The position numbers were made by a program, and so were the translations under genes. Of a DNA stretch of 64,000 bases, positions 23,550-34,439 are shown piece after piece. Under the pieces are notes generated by a model. The model had not been told where the DNA came from. It searched no databases and saw only the letters and a list, made by a program, of their open reading frames with translations. Location: assembly GCF_037975245.1 (NCBI RefSeq), contig NC_092563.1, forward strand, positions 22,042,960-22,106,959. Direction: 5' to 3'. This DNA comes from Apostichopus japonicus (Eukaryota; Echinodermata; Holothuroidea; Aspidochirotida; Stichopodidae). Positions within the stretch are counted from its first letter, which is position 1, and each line of letters starts with the position of its first letter.

Positions 23550-24127
23550 CTGGATATATGAAGATAAATTAACATTCAATTATTCACAACACTTTGTTGA
23601 CTGAAGAATAAATAAATTTTTATATATTTTATTTTCACTATTAAGACCATGGAACCAGAAATTTGAGTCACATCACATACTCAAACCAGCACAAATATAA
23701 AACCCTTATATATATTCTGTGCTGTTATAGGTCCAACTTGCATACCAGTCAATTATGATTAATATATAGTATATGAAAAACAAAACCAATTTCAGTGGCA
23801 TTAATTGCATGTATCTTTAAGTTAATGGGCATGCATTTACAGTTTAATGAATGTTCATATTTTGTACTTGCTGCAGAGTGTACCATATACAGGGTTAATA
23901 TTTATTTGTTTAGATATTATAACTTAAATTGGGTTATTGATGGTCCTCTATTTAGCGTTTTTTCCCAGGACCTGGGATGTGTCAAATTAGATTTTATCGT
24001 ACAGAGGACTGGTGTAGCTATGCAAGATTTGTCCAAACTCTCTTCTCCCTGATTGCTTTTTCTCTGTATATGGCCTTAGCAAATGTAAATCTCTTTTCAG
24101 CAATGGCAGGTTTAAATTATTACAAAC

Positions 24128-24418
24128 CTTCCAAACATCACAGCAAAAGGTGAAAGACCTACTGAACCATGTTTGGCTGTATAGTACCCCATGAGAATTG
24201 AAGACAGCATTTCATCTCAGTCATGTTGGTTTTCATTGACAACCTTGATGAGTGACCTTTGCAGAGTTTGGTTGAATCTTTCATCAAGCCCATTGGTCTG
24301 TGGGTGGTAGCTAGAGGATTCTCTGTGGTCTACCCCTATCATGTCAAACAGGGACTTGTTCAGAGCATTAACAAATTCTCCTCTCTGGTCTGAGATGACA
24401 ATTTTCATGCACCCAAAT
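24128..24418 (-). pseudogene. Integrase exon, core with catalytic Asp and Glu; TGA at conserved Trp
   Basis: Encodes FGCMKIVISDQRGEFVN then YHPQTNGLDERFNQTLQRSL, which holds the second Asp (SDQRGEF) and the family's YHPQTNGxxER Glu of the DDE triad. NENQHD is followed by TGA and DEM, exactly where gypsy integrases have DWDE. It ends GLSPFAVMFGR (family SPFELLYGR). The exon starts in phase 2 and fits the preceding donor. Confidence 0.88.
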
Positions 24419-24729
24419 CTAAATAAATGGAAACATTTAAATAACTATTGTTAAAGTATTGATTACGAATAATGTAATGAACTACTGGCATCTGCAGAAT
24501 GGCTACATGGTTTAATCAGGAAATCATTTCAGCACTGATTTAAAAAAAAAGTAAGTTAAAAGCACTGACCATATCCCACTAACATTTCATTGACATTAAC
24601 TTAAGAAACAACTTCTATAAATTCCTGTAACCATTTGGCCGCTTTCTGGGTCACAGTTAAAACAGTGCAAATGCAGGTCTGCATAACTAATTCCATGTAA
24701 AGTAGAAACAAAAGTAGATGGATATTTAC

Positions 24730-24891
24730 CTGGCCATGGTTTCAAACAGAAAGTTTGCAACAGTTTTTGCTGTTTTGTTTCTGTACAGCAACAGCCTCTG
24801 GCCATTTTGAAAAATAGTCACATAGGGTTTATATGATGTACTTATTTCCATTGATGGTCTCTGGAAGGGGTCCAATCATATCCACACCCAT
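24730..24891 (-). pseudogene. Integrase exon, first part of core with first catalytic Asp; TAA and frame change
   Basis: MGVDMIGPLPETINGNKYII corresponds to the family's VGVDLIGPLPxTxxGNRYI, with the first catalytic Asp. It then carries a TAA that looks like an extra codon, followed by DYFSKWPEAVAVQ. After this the frame must shift by one to read KTVANFLFETMAR up to the donor AG|gtaaat. The splice sites remain good although the coding frame is broken. Confidence 0.8.
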
Positions 24892-24899
24892 CTAAAAAA

Positions 24900-27830
24900 A
24901 GAAGTAAAATGGCATTCAGAACCATACACAATCTAATCATACGAACTGATGTTCAAGTGATTTATATCTGAGTTTTGTAAAATGCTAAACATTCAATTGT
25001 TTTTTTTATTTTTTATTGTAACTCACACTGGAAGACTCTTTTACCATTTTTTTCTTCATTACCAAACCTATTACTTACTGACTTGTCAAACCCAGCTGTT
25101 ATATGGAAGTCCAATGGGAAATCTCTGAAGTGAGATGCAAGTCACATGCAGTGATCTAGCTGACAACCTAGATGGTAATTGTCACTAGGGACTATCATAG
25201 GCCTGGTAACCATTTTCATCACCTTTGAATGTGGGGTGGGGGTGGGGACAGATGTATAAGTACCTGGATGAGTGATTGATAGTTAGTCAGAAAATTGCCT
25301 TGGAATCTTTCAGTGAGATGACAGGGTTACACCTAACTAATGTAGGAAGCATACATTGGTACAACCTTTACCTTGGTATCAATATATTGTAAGCATTTAG
25401 AAATGTTACAAATTAATCTTTGAAGGGAATTTGCAGAATTTTTTATATTAATGACAGAAATTTACAAATATAGACTTACAGTATGGAAGGAAAGACTTCT
25501 TGGTTATTAACCAAGTAGCAAATTTTACTTAAATAGATGTTGAAATAAGCATATGGGTTCATTGGGGATGAATTTTGGACAAAAGGCTATGGCTCTGTTG
25601 GTACTTTAGTTATGAACTGCATATGAATGTACTACCTAGGACATTTTCTCGGATACTTCTTTATGACAACAATTCAAGTACTGAACTCTGTTATGTTCAT
25701 GTGTCATTCTTGCTTCATATCACAATTCAGTTTTCTTTCATTTTGAAATTCATATCAGATAATTATGAAGTCCTATGTAAAGGTTTTCCTGTTGCTTTAA
25801 TTATACGCAGCTAAAAAAAAATACCAAAATGTGTTCTTAGCGAAATTTGTGTTTATGGCTGCTGTACATGAAAATTCCCGACAGTACTGCGAGTCATTAA
25901 GTCTACTGAATGTACCACCATCATGATCATCTTTAATATATGCTTAGTAAATTATAACTTTAAGAACAAATGAATGAGCTAGATCTTTCATTCTCTGGAC
26001 AATCTCCACACATACTCCTTATACTCTTGCACTGGCAAACAAAGGGATGCAAACTTTAAGCATCGGTTGATAACTTGATATGCATATGGTGAATGACTTT
26101 GCAGTTACAATCATGCAAACAAATATTGCTTTTAGATGACAAAAAACAAAGTGATTTAGTGATAACTGTGCTGCTTGTGAACAGTATTTTCGACCCAGGC
26201 CTAGCATTAATAAGCTGAACGCATAAGGTGGTCCATATGTATTCCATTAACATGTAAGGCCTATGAGCTAGGATAGGTATTTGAAAAAAAAAAACATGTT
26301 ACACAACTTCCATTGCAGATTCCATCAAAATCAGGTGTACATGTGCCTCCTGCTGAAATGCAGATGAAAATAATACTTAGGTGGTGAAATTGTCACCACT
26401 CGTGTCCTACAAGGACTCTTACAGAAATTGAAATGAACCTGATATTTCTATTGATTTAGCCACCTTCTCAGATCCCTTTCTTTCAAATTAGGGTCTTATA
26501 CCAAAATACTCCTATCATTTGGTCAAATAAGTTCATGATAACATGTGGGATAAAACAAAAGCAAATTGTTGTGCATTTTTATTTGCTCTTTTTTCAATTG
26601 TTTCTCTCAACAACCAGCTATCCCCCTGAATAGAAATTTATTCACCCACCCTCAAATTTGTCAAAGAGATTACACTAGGCCTATATTAGTTTTTTAGGTC
26701 CATTCTGGTCACTATTCTAGCACATACTACAGTATATCACCAAGCAGTGTCTACATGTGATAATACATTGCAAATTTAATATAAATGATATAAACTTGGT
26801 CCATGGAGCTATAATCCCAGGTTTATAGCTCCATGGTTTAACCTGCACTAATTTAATTGCAACATTGTTTTGTGCATATATATTAACAACCTTAATTACT
26901 GTGGAAGAATGTTTAATGAATATTCATACCATAACCATGTACATGTTTGCACAATTAAAATATCACCAGCAAAGAGGCCCATTAAACTTATTAAAAATTA
27001 TTAGCCAACACGTACAGCTAACCTTCTGACAATGAAGTGATGGGCAGGTGGCCAACTGATTACCTATAGCATATATTCAACCTGCTGCAGTGTCTGTGCA
27101 CATCCCGGCACCAATATATTAAAAAAATATGGGAAAACCTCTAAAAAGAATGAGATAATAAAGTAACACTCATTAATTTAATTGATCCTCCAAATGGACA
27201 AGACAGGGACCCCCCCCCCACTCCCTTGCTGCCTTGTGTTTTAACTAGTAAGGGGACTAATCCCAGGACATATCTTTCAGAAAATCTGAAAAGTCCTATC
27301 CTGAAGATTTCTTTTTTTTTTAACCTTGCAATTTCAAACACATAATCATTATTGAAATTAAAAGCTTGTATACTCATGGTAGCATGGGTACACACTACAC
27401 AGCTGATATGTAACTGACAGCTGATCTGGGAGTTTTGGCAGCTACCAGACAGTAACAAAAATTATACCAAGTAGGCTTTATTTCAGAGATTGCCAATCGG
27501 AGTGGCTTGAATTTGAATAAAGCAAATTATTTGCAAATAGGGTTAACTCTCGAAGTCCTACTCCTAGGCTACAGTAGGCTAGCCTATAGTAGCCTAATAC
27601 TATTCGTGTCTTGCCGACTAATTATGCATCACGATATTCTCTAACACTAATAAAGTTTAGACTTTTCAGTTCTACTCTTAGGTGATTACAAATAATAAAA
27701 TATACCTATAATCTGCAAGGCCCAAATGGCCAATGCACTTAGTTCAAGTTATATGCATATCTATGGAATCATTTTCTTCAGTGGAAATAATTCCTAAAAG
27801 TTTTATACAAATAAACAAATAATACACTTA
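24900..27830 (-). other. Intron of the integrase gene
   Basis: No convincing exon was found, including the HH-CC zinc-binding motif expected at this point. A C-rich homopolymer lies near 27210-27220. The rest is AT-rich and unremarkable. Confidence 0.4.
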
Positions 27831-27831
27831 C

Positions 27832-28073
27832 CGCCAAACCCTTCTTGTAAGCTTTAATTTTGTGGGCTTTGGCCAAGGGCCTATCTTCGTTGCCATGTGG
27901 GCCGACGTAAACTAGATCGGCATCTCCCGTCAGTCTAAAACTCTTCGATCTTCCCCTTATCGATCTTTCTAGATTTATCGTAGACTTTTCACTGGGTACA
28001 GTCCTGACGAAAGATATTTTCCAATGATAATGTAGGCCTACTCGTCATCGGTATCCAGGTCAGGAGAAGTCAT
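27832..28073 (-). pseudogene. Probable first exon of the integrase gene, disrupted
   Basis: ATG at 28071-28073 starts MTSPDLDTDDE, then TAG, then AYIIIGKYLSSGLYP, and after a frame change ERSIRGRSKSFRLTGDADLV ending AYKKGLA before donor gtaagt. The pattern (short acidic start, a YL..G.YP motif, then RR/RS-K-F.L..D.L) is what precedes the zinc-binding domain in many gypsy-like integrases. The exit phase is 0 and matches exon 24730-24891. Confidence 0.6.
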
Positions 28074-28839
28074 CTTGTAATATCAGATCGGGCTAAGTAA
28101 GTTAACGGTCTCAACTCTTAATTAATGCAATTACTGTGCGTGCATATATGCAGCTACTAAGAAATTTTGGGCCTGCGACATGTAACGACGTAGACGGCAC
28201 ATTCGGCTTACTTCACTGAGTAAACAGCAGTATACATTTTACAGTAGAATGCAAATACGCATGTCACACCTAGAACGTAGAGCGGGAGATTTCCACATTT
28301 CCCGCGTACTGAATAAAATATATTGACTCTGACCAGGGAGTTTTTCCATAACAACTCCCTGCTCTGACCCCGGATTTGACCTCCATGCTCCGGATGGCGG
28401 GGAACTATCACCGCCGCGTATCGGTTAAAATACATTTACCTTCGACCTACATGGTTGATCTTTCTCCAACGTTTAGAAATTCCGACCTTCCAAACAACTA
28501 CCCTAATGGTAGTAACGATTGATAAGCAGCAGAGTCAGACAGACATGACTAATTAGTTCGGAAGATAAGTTTAACATTCATTATGCAGCCTTCTGACAGT
28601 CGACGATCGAAATAGAGCGGACAGCGTCCCTCTGGAGTGTAGTCTCCATGATAATAATAACATTTTGCCGCCTCTTCCCACAACAGTCGACACTCGAAGT
28701 ATTAGTTATACTTTAACCGAGTTTTGAGGGTGCATGCTGACCGATATATAACATTGTCAACCTGGTCTTCGCTAGTAAATTACCTCCTTTTAAGTAATAA
28801 GGGAACGTAGATAGGGCCAGAAATGTTTGTCACTCAACA

Positions 28840-29010
28840 GAACCACGTTAAAGCTCTTTGAAGAGAACCCGGACACTTTCCACGGTGGCATAGAAAGCAA
28901 GGGAAAGTGTCCCTGAGACACTATTCACGCAAATGAGACACTATTTCCTAGTAATAAGTGTCCTACGGACGCCCGGACACTCATTACTGCCACACTGGCA
29001 CTTGTGTAGC
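28840..29010. repeat. GTGTCC-rich palindromic repeat, inverted relative of 7960-8165
   Basis: Reverse-complemented, it gives tgccagtgtggcag, agtgtccgggcgtccgtagg and aggaaatagtgtct. The block at 7975 has the same order and spacing (tgctggtgtgacag, agtgtccgggcgtc), so a second member of the family is present in the opposite orientation. Confidence 0.65.
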
Positions 29011-29171
29011 TTTTTAAGCATATACACAAGCACTAGTGTTGCTAAAAATTTACATTTTAAATTTTTTTCAGTGAAATATATTACGTACCTGGTGAAAGTT
29101 ATTACTTTGTATCAAAGAGATTTTACAAGGGACCCATTGAAAGCCGTAAGTAATGTTTCTCGCATGAGTAA

Positions 29172-29705
29172 CTGATGCATTATTAGTCTGTATGATTTTG
29201 GCATAGGCTAGGCCCAATTTATGTTGAATATATTGTTAGGAATGTCGGGATTTTAGATGAAAATAGTGCTGGGCGGGATTCACGATTTTTAAGACAGTGC
29301 TGGGCGGTAATTTTTAGTGCTGAGCGGGGCCGCCCAGTGCTGCCCACAACTGATGCACTATTAGTCTGTATGATTTTGGCATAGGCTAGGCCCAATTTAT
29401 GTTGAATATATTGTTAGGAATGTCGGGATTTTAGATGAAAATAGTGCTGGGCGGGATTCACGATTTTTAAGACAGTGCTGGGCGGTAATTTTTAGTGCTG
29501 AGCCGGGCTGCCCCGTGCTGCCCACAACTGATGCATTATTAGTCTGTATGATTTTGGCATAGGCTAGGCCCAATTTATGTTGAATATATTGTTAGGAATG
29601 TCGGGATTTTAGATGAAAATAGTGCTGGGCGGGATTCACAATTTTTAAGACAGTGCTGGGCGGTAATTTTTAGTGCTGAGCCGGGCCGCCCAGTGCTGCC
29701 CAGCG
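29172..29705. repeat. 178 bp tandem repeat, three units
   Basis: The words ctgatgcattattagtctgt, gttaggaatgtcgggatttt and agtgctgggcggtaattttt recur at spacings of exactly 178 bp, with few differences. Confidence 0.93.
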
Positions 29706-29849
29706 TGGGCACACCCTGCATATAATGCACCATTCCCCATAGTATTATTTCTCATATCATTGACCATCTCCCATAATATGCCCTGTTCCCCAAAGTATAC
29801 TCAACAGTCAATACCCTATTGCATGCCTCATAACCTGTTAAGTTCTCAC

Positions 29850-29926
29850 CTCACAACGTCAGATTCTGGATTGGATGCCTCACCACTTCCATCAGAATCG
29901 TAGTATGTGACAGACAGACCTTTGAC
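29850..29926 (-). CDS. Possible exon continuing the paraplegin-like FtsH extracellular region
   Basis: A pyrimidine-rich acceptor (ending ggaaaag) opens the frame VKGLSVTYYDSDGSGE then ASNPESDVVR, with donor AG|gtgagaa. Its phase-0 start matches the donor of 30551-30703, giving KGE|VKGLSV, like the KGEV..V.V strand of FtsH/paraplegin periplasmic-type domains. The match is short. Its exit phase 2 also fits 21125-21207. Confidence 0.45.
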
Positions 29927-30550
29927 CTTTTCCAAGTTAAAGATGCGGCAGGGAGAATGGAAAATTGTTAAAATGCAAACGTGTGCTTTCAACATTTTGT
30001 ACAAAAGGGCTTCATCAAACTTCTTTTACTTTCAATAATACTTTTAATAATGGTTTCTGGAAAGACAAATACCAGAGGACACTGATTTCTCTTAAAGTTT
30101 TATAATCACAAAAATGCAAAGTTCTTAACTAATTGATGGATCTGGTTCTGTTTACTCTTTAATCTGACTATATCACAAGTTACAGGATTTTACAAGCCAA
30201 ATTATGTATTGAACAAATCAAGACCAACACCTTGACACATTTGATGAAGCTCCTAAACCATCTTTTTGAGAAATATAGATTCAAATTGGGACAATGGAGA
30301 TGGGTGGCATAGCTGGCATGTGACTCCTCCCACTACTCAACTTTTGTTGAAAACCTCAAAATTGATAATAGTAATGAAGAAAACAGTAACTCTTTATATT
30401 TTGCTTTATAATATAGTGACCAATTTTTCGAAAACTTAAAAGAAATAATGACTTAAAAATTGCACAGTTACATTCACTGGAATCATGCTTGGAGGATTTA
30501 CTTTCATATTAAAATGTGAAAATGATGAATTAAAAAAGAAAATATTTCAC

Positions 30551-30703
30551 CTCTCCTTTGGCAAACATGTCATTAATACATGTCTGCCAGGAGATGTTCT
30601 GGGCATCATCTCCCTTCGAGAGAATGTTCAGCAACGTGATTAAAAGGAGGAGCATTAGCAACATTCGGATATTATCATTGTCCAAACTTCCCCTTCTGAG
30701 GAT
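30551..30703 (-). CDS. Exon resembling the N-terminal membrane and FtsH_ext region of paraplegin
   Basis: The reading NIRMLLMLLLLITLLNILS, then NISWQTCINDMFAKGE, parallels the first membrane helix and the start of the intermembrane-space domain of paraplegin (LL...SLLNALS...SISW..FV.EMLAKGEV). Paraplegin is an ATP-dependent zinc protease of the mitochondrial inner membrane. The exon is 153 nt, phase 0, with acceptor attatacag and donor gtgaaa. None of the AAA-ATPase or HEXGH protease exons occur in the window, so if this is paraplegin it is only a fragment. Confidence 0.6.
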
Positions 30704-31289
30704 CTGTATAATCATTAGAAGGAAGAAATAGAAGAGGTATAATAATTAATCATTTCAATTCACAACTACGTAGAGCTCCAATGACACTGTAGCTCACTGC
30801 AAACTACCCGATGTCTTCGAGACATTGAACAAGGTATGTAATGGTTAGTTGTACTCCAAGAATTAACAAATAATGTTGATTGCGAGGATACTGTTTGTCT
30901 TTTAGATGTTTCTCATGTACTGTAGTGAAGCTGGTATGTACGTGTATGTTGTGAGTGGGATTGTAAGTAGGTGACATGCTGGCTTGTAAATACATTATCT
31001 CAAGATGGCTAATTACTGTTAGATTTAGTAACTGAACATCATGTTGTTGTTGAGGTGTAGTTGAGACTGCTTTACAGTAACATCCAGACTCAGCTCAGGC
31101 ATTGTGTTGATAGAAATCATATTTGAAAAGCTCAGTTCAGTTACAATGACAGGAACCCAGTAGAACCTAGTTGAGAGGAGTCTCAGTTGAGATCCTAGTT
31201 GGGCCCAGTTGAGAAGGTAACCTAGTTAAGAAACCCAGCTGGTGATGCTCCAAAACGCACACTGACCACATCTTTGTAAATGTTTCTGA

Positions 31290-31800
31290 GGTAGTATTTG
31301 ATATCACTCAGATGACCTGAGATGACCTTCAACGGCCTACAAATGAATCACTTTTGTGGCCCATTAACTGATGATCCCCATGGCCAACTAAAATCACAAT
31401 AACACAAAAGCTGTCAGAGGAGTAGGCTTTGATATGAATTTCACATTTTGACCTTATGTGACCTCAGCTGACCTTTGATATCAAAAGTAAGAACACCTTT
31501 AATGACCGATCAATAACTGTACATTTTGACCAAGTTTGATTAAAATCAAACATTAACCCAAGGAGGAGTAGGCTCTGGCGGGATTTCACTGTTTTACCTC
31601 TCTTTGACCCCAAATGACGTTTGACCTACATTTTATTAGCATAAGTATCAACCTGGTGATATGCCCCATAACCTCACCAAGTTTGACAAGAAACTGTCAA
31701 ACAGCATGCGCACGGTGGCCTTTCAACAACTGTTGACAGACAGACAGATGCATTGCCAATTTGCCATTACAAAAGCTCAACTAGTTGAGCTAAAACTTAA
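31290..31800. repeat. TGACCT-type repeat fragment
   Basis: Contains gatgacctgagatgacctt, ttatgtgacctcagctgacc and gacagacagacagatgcatt. It is related in composition to the arrays at 5 and 11 kb. Confidence 0.5.
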
Positions 31801-32407
31801 AAGACGAGTCCAGGGAGTATTTTTGTACTTTATTGTGAAATAACCAAGGCAAACATATTTCCAAGCATCCAAAGAAACATGCATGCAATTCCTACAAGTA
31901 ATTTTTGATATAACAACAGCTGAAGTTGGTCAATTGTTGTACCAAGAGTGAACTTGTAGCAGACAGGTGAGATGTCCTAGGTACACTATGACAAAAGTTA
32001 ATTTTGTCTGTTCAAAATTTGAATCCAGTTGTCTTTCTCTTAAATGGGTTGAGCACCATTACTCTACATTCATTGGAAACTTTTATTGTCTAATCATAGC
32101 ACAAGTGTAATATACCCTATAACTCTGAATCCAAAATCAAAAAAATAGAATAAAACATAAAATTATAACCAACTATTTTCGTGTCGGTCAGCTATCTTGA
32201 TTTCATCAAACATGTCTATTTGGTAATTGCAACTATTAGGCCAAATATCTTTAAAACTGTTTGTAAAATTCTAATGCAAATTTAGAACACATTAATCCTA
32301 GACATGCTAATTAGGACACTGAATCATTGTGTTCATCAATGTATCTTCCCAACAAAATAAATACATTTAGTTTTAGACTCAACATTCAGAGAGACACCAT
32401 ACTGTAC

Positions 32408-32491
32408 CTTCTTCATCTTTTTGTTCCTGTTTCTCGTCATTTTGATTTTGTCTGTTGGATTGTCTAGAAGAACTGGAAAATTGTAAAGTTT
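32408..32491 (-). CDS. Possible upstream exon of the paraplegin-like fragment
   Basis: 84 nt between a good acceptor (ttctttcag) and donor (gtacag). Two frames are open: KLYNFPVLLDNPTDK... is phase-compatible with the next exon. The other, FSSSSRQSNRQNQNDEKQEQ, resembles the charged stretch before the membrane helix in paraplegin but would need a frame change in the next exon. Which one is real cannot be settled here. Confidence 0.4.
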
Positions 32492-33594
32492 CTGAAAGAA
32501 AAAAGATCACACAATAATTACACACAGCTAACATTCTCATCACAAAAGGTAACAAACTTTGGTTTAAGATTACTTAGGCTCAGTGTACCCAATAACAATG
32601 TTTTTAGTCAACAACATGAATTAACAAATTTATAGCTAGGTCAAATTAATATTAATTCCAACATTAACATTATTACAAGGCAAGGCAGACTAATGTTACA
32701 CATGTTGCTTTACAATTAACCTCCTTATGTTCCAATTTCCACGTCATATCATTGTTCCTGGGGAAAATATTTACACATTGTAATTACTTAAAATCTGCTC
32801 ATTTTTGTCAATAGGGACCCAAGTATTGACAGATAGGTATTGAATTGAGGTTTCAATTTTTATAATTTTTTTTATAATTGAGCTAATTAGATATGTAAAT
32901 ATGCACATGAGGTCATGATACATACACTGTACTTTCCTTTGCCCATTTGAAATTATTTTGTTGAAATCTGCTGGATTTTTGATAGTTTGATGAGTTCAAG
33001 ACATGTTATTTTGTAAGTAAAATATAATTTGATGTTTGAGGAATATGAGGAATATGACTGATGTGAGGAATATGACTGATTTTTTGATGTTTTGTTAAAT
33101 TTTCATTCAGGAATAATTTATTTATTTTACAGGCTATCAGATTTAGGGTTTATATATATCAAAGTTATGGTCTCCATGCTGGTCAAGGGCTCTTCTGGAG
33201 TGATAAGTATAGGCTGTTGTTCATCCACATCATATTTGGCACCTCAGTTGTTGCTGTAACTGGAGCAAGGGTCTAATAAAAGGCTAATTAGTATGCGCAT
33301 AATAACAAAATTTGTACAAACAATATACAAAAAAGGGAAACAAATTGCTTTGACTTTTTATATTTATTATTCAAACTTAAATAACCAGTTCATTCCCCTC
33401 CCCTCAATCATATCTACTACCAGGTTTCCCCCTGCCCCCCCCTTATATACCATTCTCCCCTCCCCTCTCCTCCAAACTACTTGACCTACACCATGTAATA
33501 CAATGGTAGTCAAGCGTAACGATGAGTCATATAGGCCTATTGCGCTACTACAGTACATGTATACACAATACATATAGTGTGGCTTACCATATCA

Positions 33595-33709
33595 GGATTA
33601 CATCGTCAGAGTCTTCTTCAGATTCAGCGATGTCGTCATCCTCCAACGGCTGGATGGTCAAATTGCCCATAAAGAGAAGGTCTAACGCCTCTTCGTAGTA
33701 TTTAGCCAT
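33595..33709 (-). CDS. Possible first exon of an unidentified gene (acidic N-terminus)
   Basis: ATG at 33707-33709 starts MAKYYEEALDLLFMGNLTIQ, followed by PLEDDDIAESEEDSDDVILI and a strong donor (gtaagcc). It is acidic with a short hydrophobic start. I do not recognise it. A diverged duplicate at about 34280-34375 has an early stop after AKYF. Confidence 0.45.
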
Positions 33710-34279
33710 GATAATATGTGCTAAATACTAATTAGTAAATAGTCACCGTTTCAATTACGTGAGTGATAGCGTTGACCACACACTCTACAACCGGTGACTA
33801 ACTAGCCCTTGATAGACAATTTGCTTTTCATATCATTGTCCCTTAGGGAAACTATTTACACATTGTAATTACTTAAAATCTGTTCATTTTTGTCAATAGA
33901 GACCCAAGTATTGACAGATAGGTATTGAAATGAGGTTTTAATTTTTATAATTTTTTTTCTAATTAAGCTAATTAGATATGCAAATATGTAAATGAGGTTA
34001 TGATACAAACAATGTACTTTTTTTGCCCATTTGAAATTATTTTGATGAAATTTGCTGGACTTTTGATAGTTTGATGAGTTCAAGACATGTTATTTCATAA
34101 GTAAAATATAATTTGATGTTTGAATGTGAGGAATATGACTGATTTTCCCCCCTCCAAACAAACAAATGTATTCTGTAATACATTGGTAGCCACGCGTAAC
34201 GGTAAGTCTATATATACTGTACCAATTGCGCTACATACACAATACATAGTACATACAGTGTGCAACTATGCGGCTTACC

Positions 34280-34375
34280 GTATCAGAATTTCAGAATTTC
34301 ATCGTCAGAATCTTCTTCTCCAACGGCTGGATGGTCAAATTGCCCATAAAAAGAAGGTCTAACGCCTTTTAGAAG
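34280..34375 (-). pseudogene. Broken duplicate of the possible first exon at 33595-33709
   Basis: Matches that exon in reverse complement (atggctaaatact, gcgttagaccttc, ggcaatttgaccatccag). The fifth codon is TAA and part of the acidic segment is lost. It lies in the second copy of a local duplication. Confidence 0.6.
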
Positions 34376-34439
34376 TATTTAGCCATGATAATATGTGCTA
34401 AATAGTTACCGTTTCAATTACGTGAGTGATTGCATGGAC

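Larger units (their letters stand above)
23036..28073 (-). pseudogene. Intron-containing Ty3/gypsy-type integrase gene, disrupted
   Basis: Exons at 27832-28073, 24730-24891, 24128-24418, 23349-23549 and 23036-23238 read in order as an N-terminal host-like or linker region, the rve integrase core, and the C-terminal barrel region of a gypsy integrase. Introns sit at matching phases, which a mobile gypsy copy would not have, so this looks like a captured gene of the GIN1/KRBA2 kind. Damage: a TAG and a frame change in exon 1, a TAA and a frame change in exon 2, and TGA (24227-24229) at the Trp of the family's DWDE motif in exon 3. The H2C2 zinc-binding segment expected between exons 1 and 2 was not found. 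No LTRs, protease, reverse transcriptase or RNase H lie near it. Confidence 0.7.

Noticed and set aside
23036-28073. Intact gypsy LTR retrotransposon
   Set aside because: No LTRs, primer-binding site, gag, protease, RT or RNase H were found, and introns interrupt the integrase.
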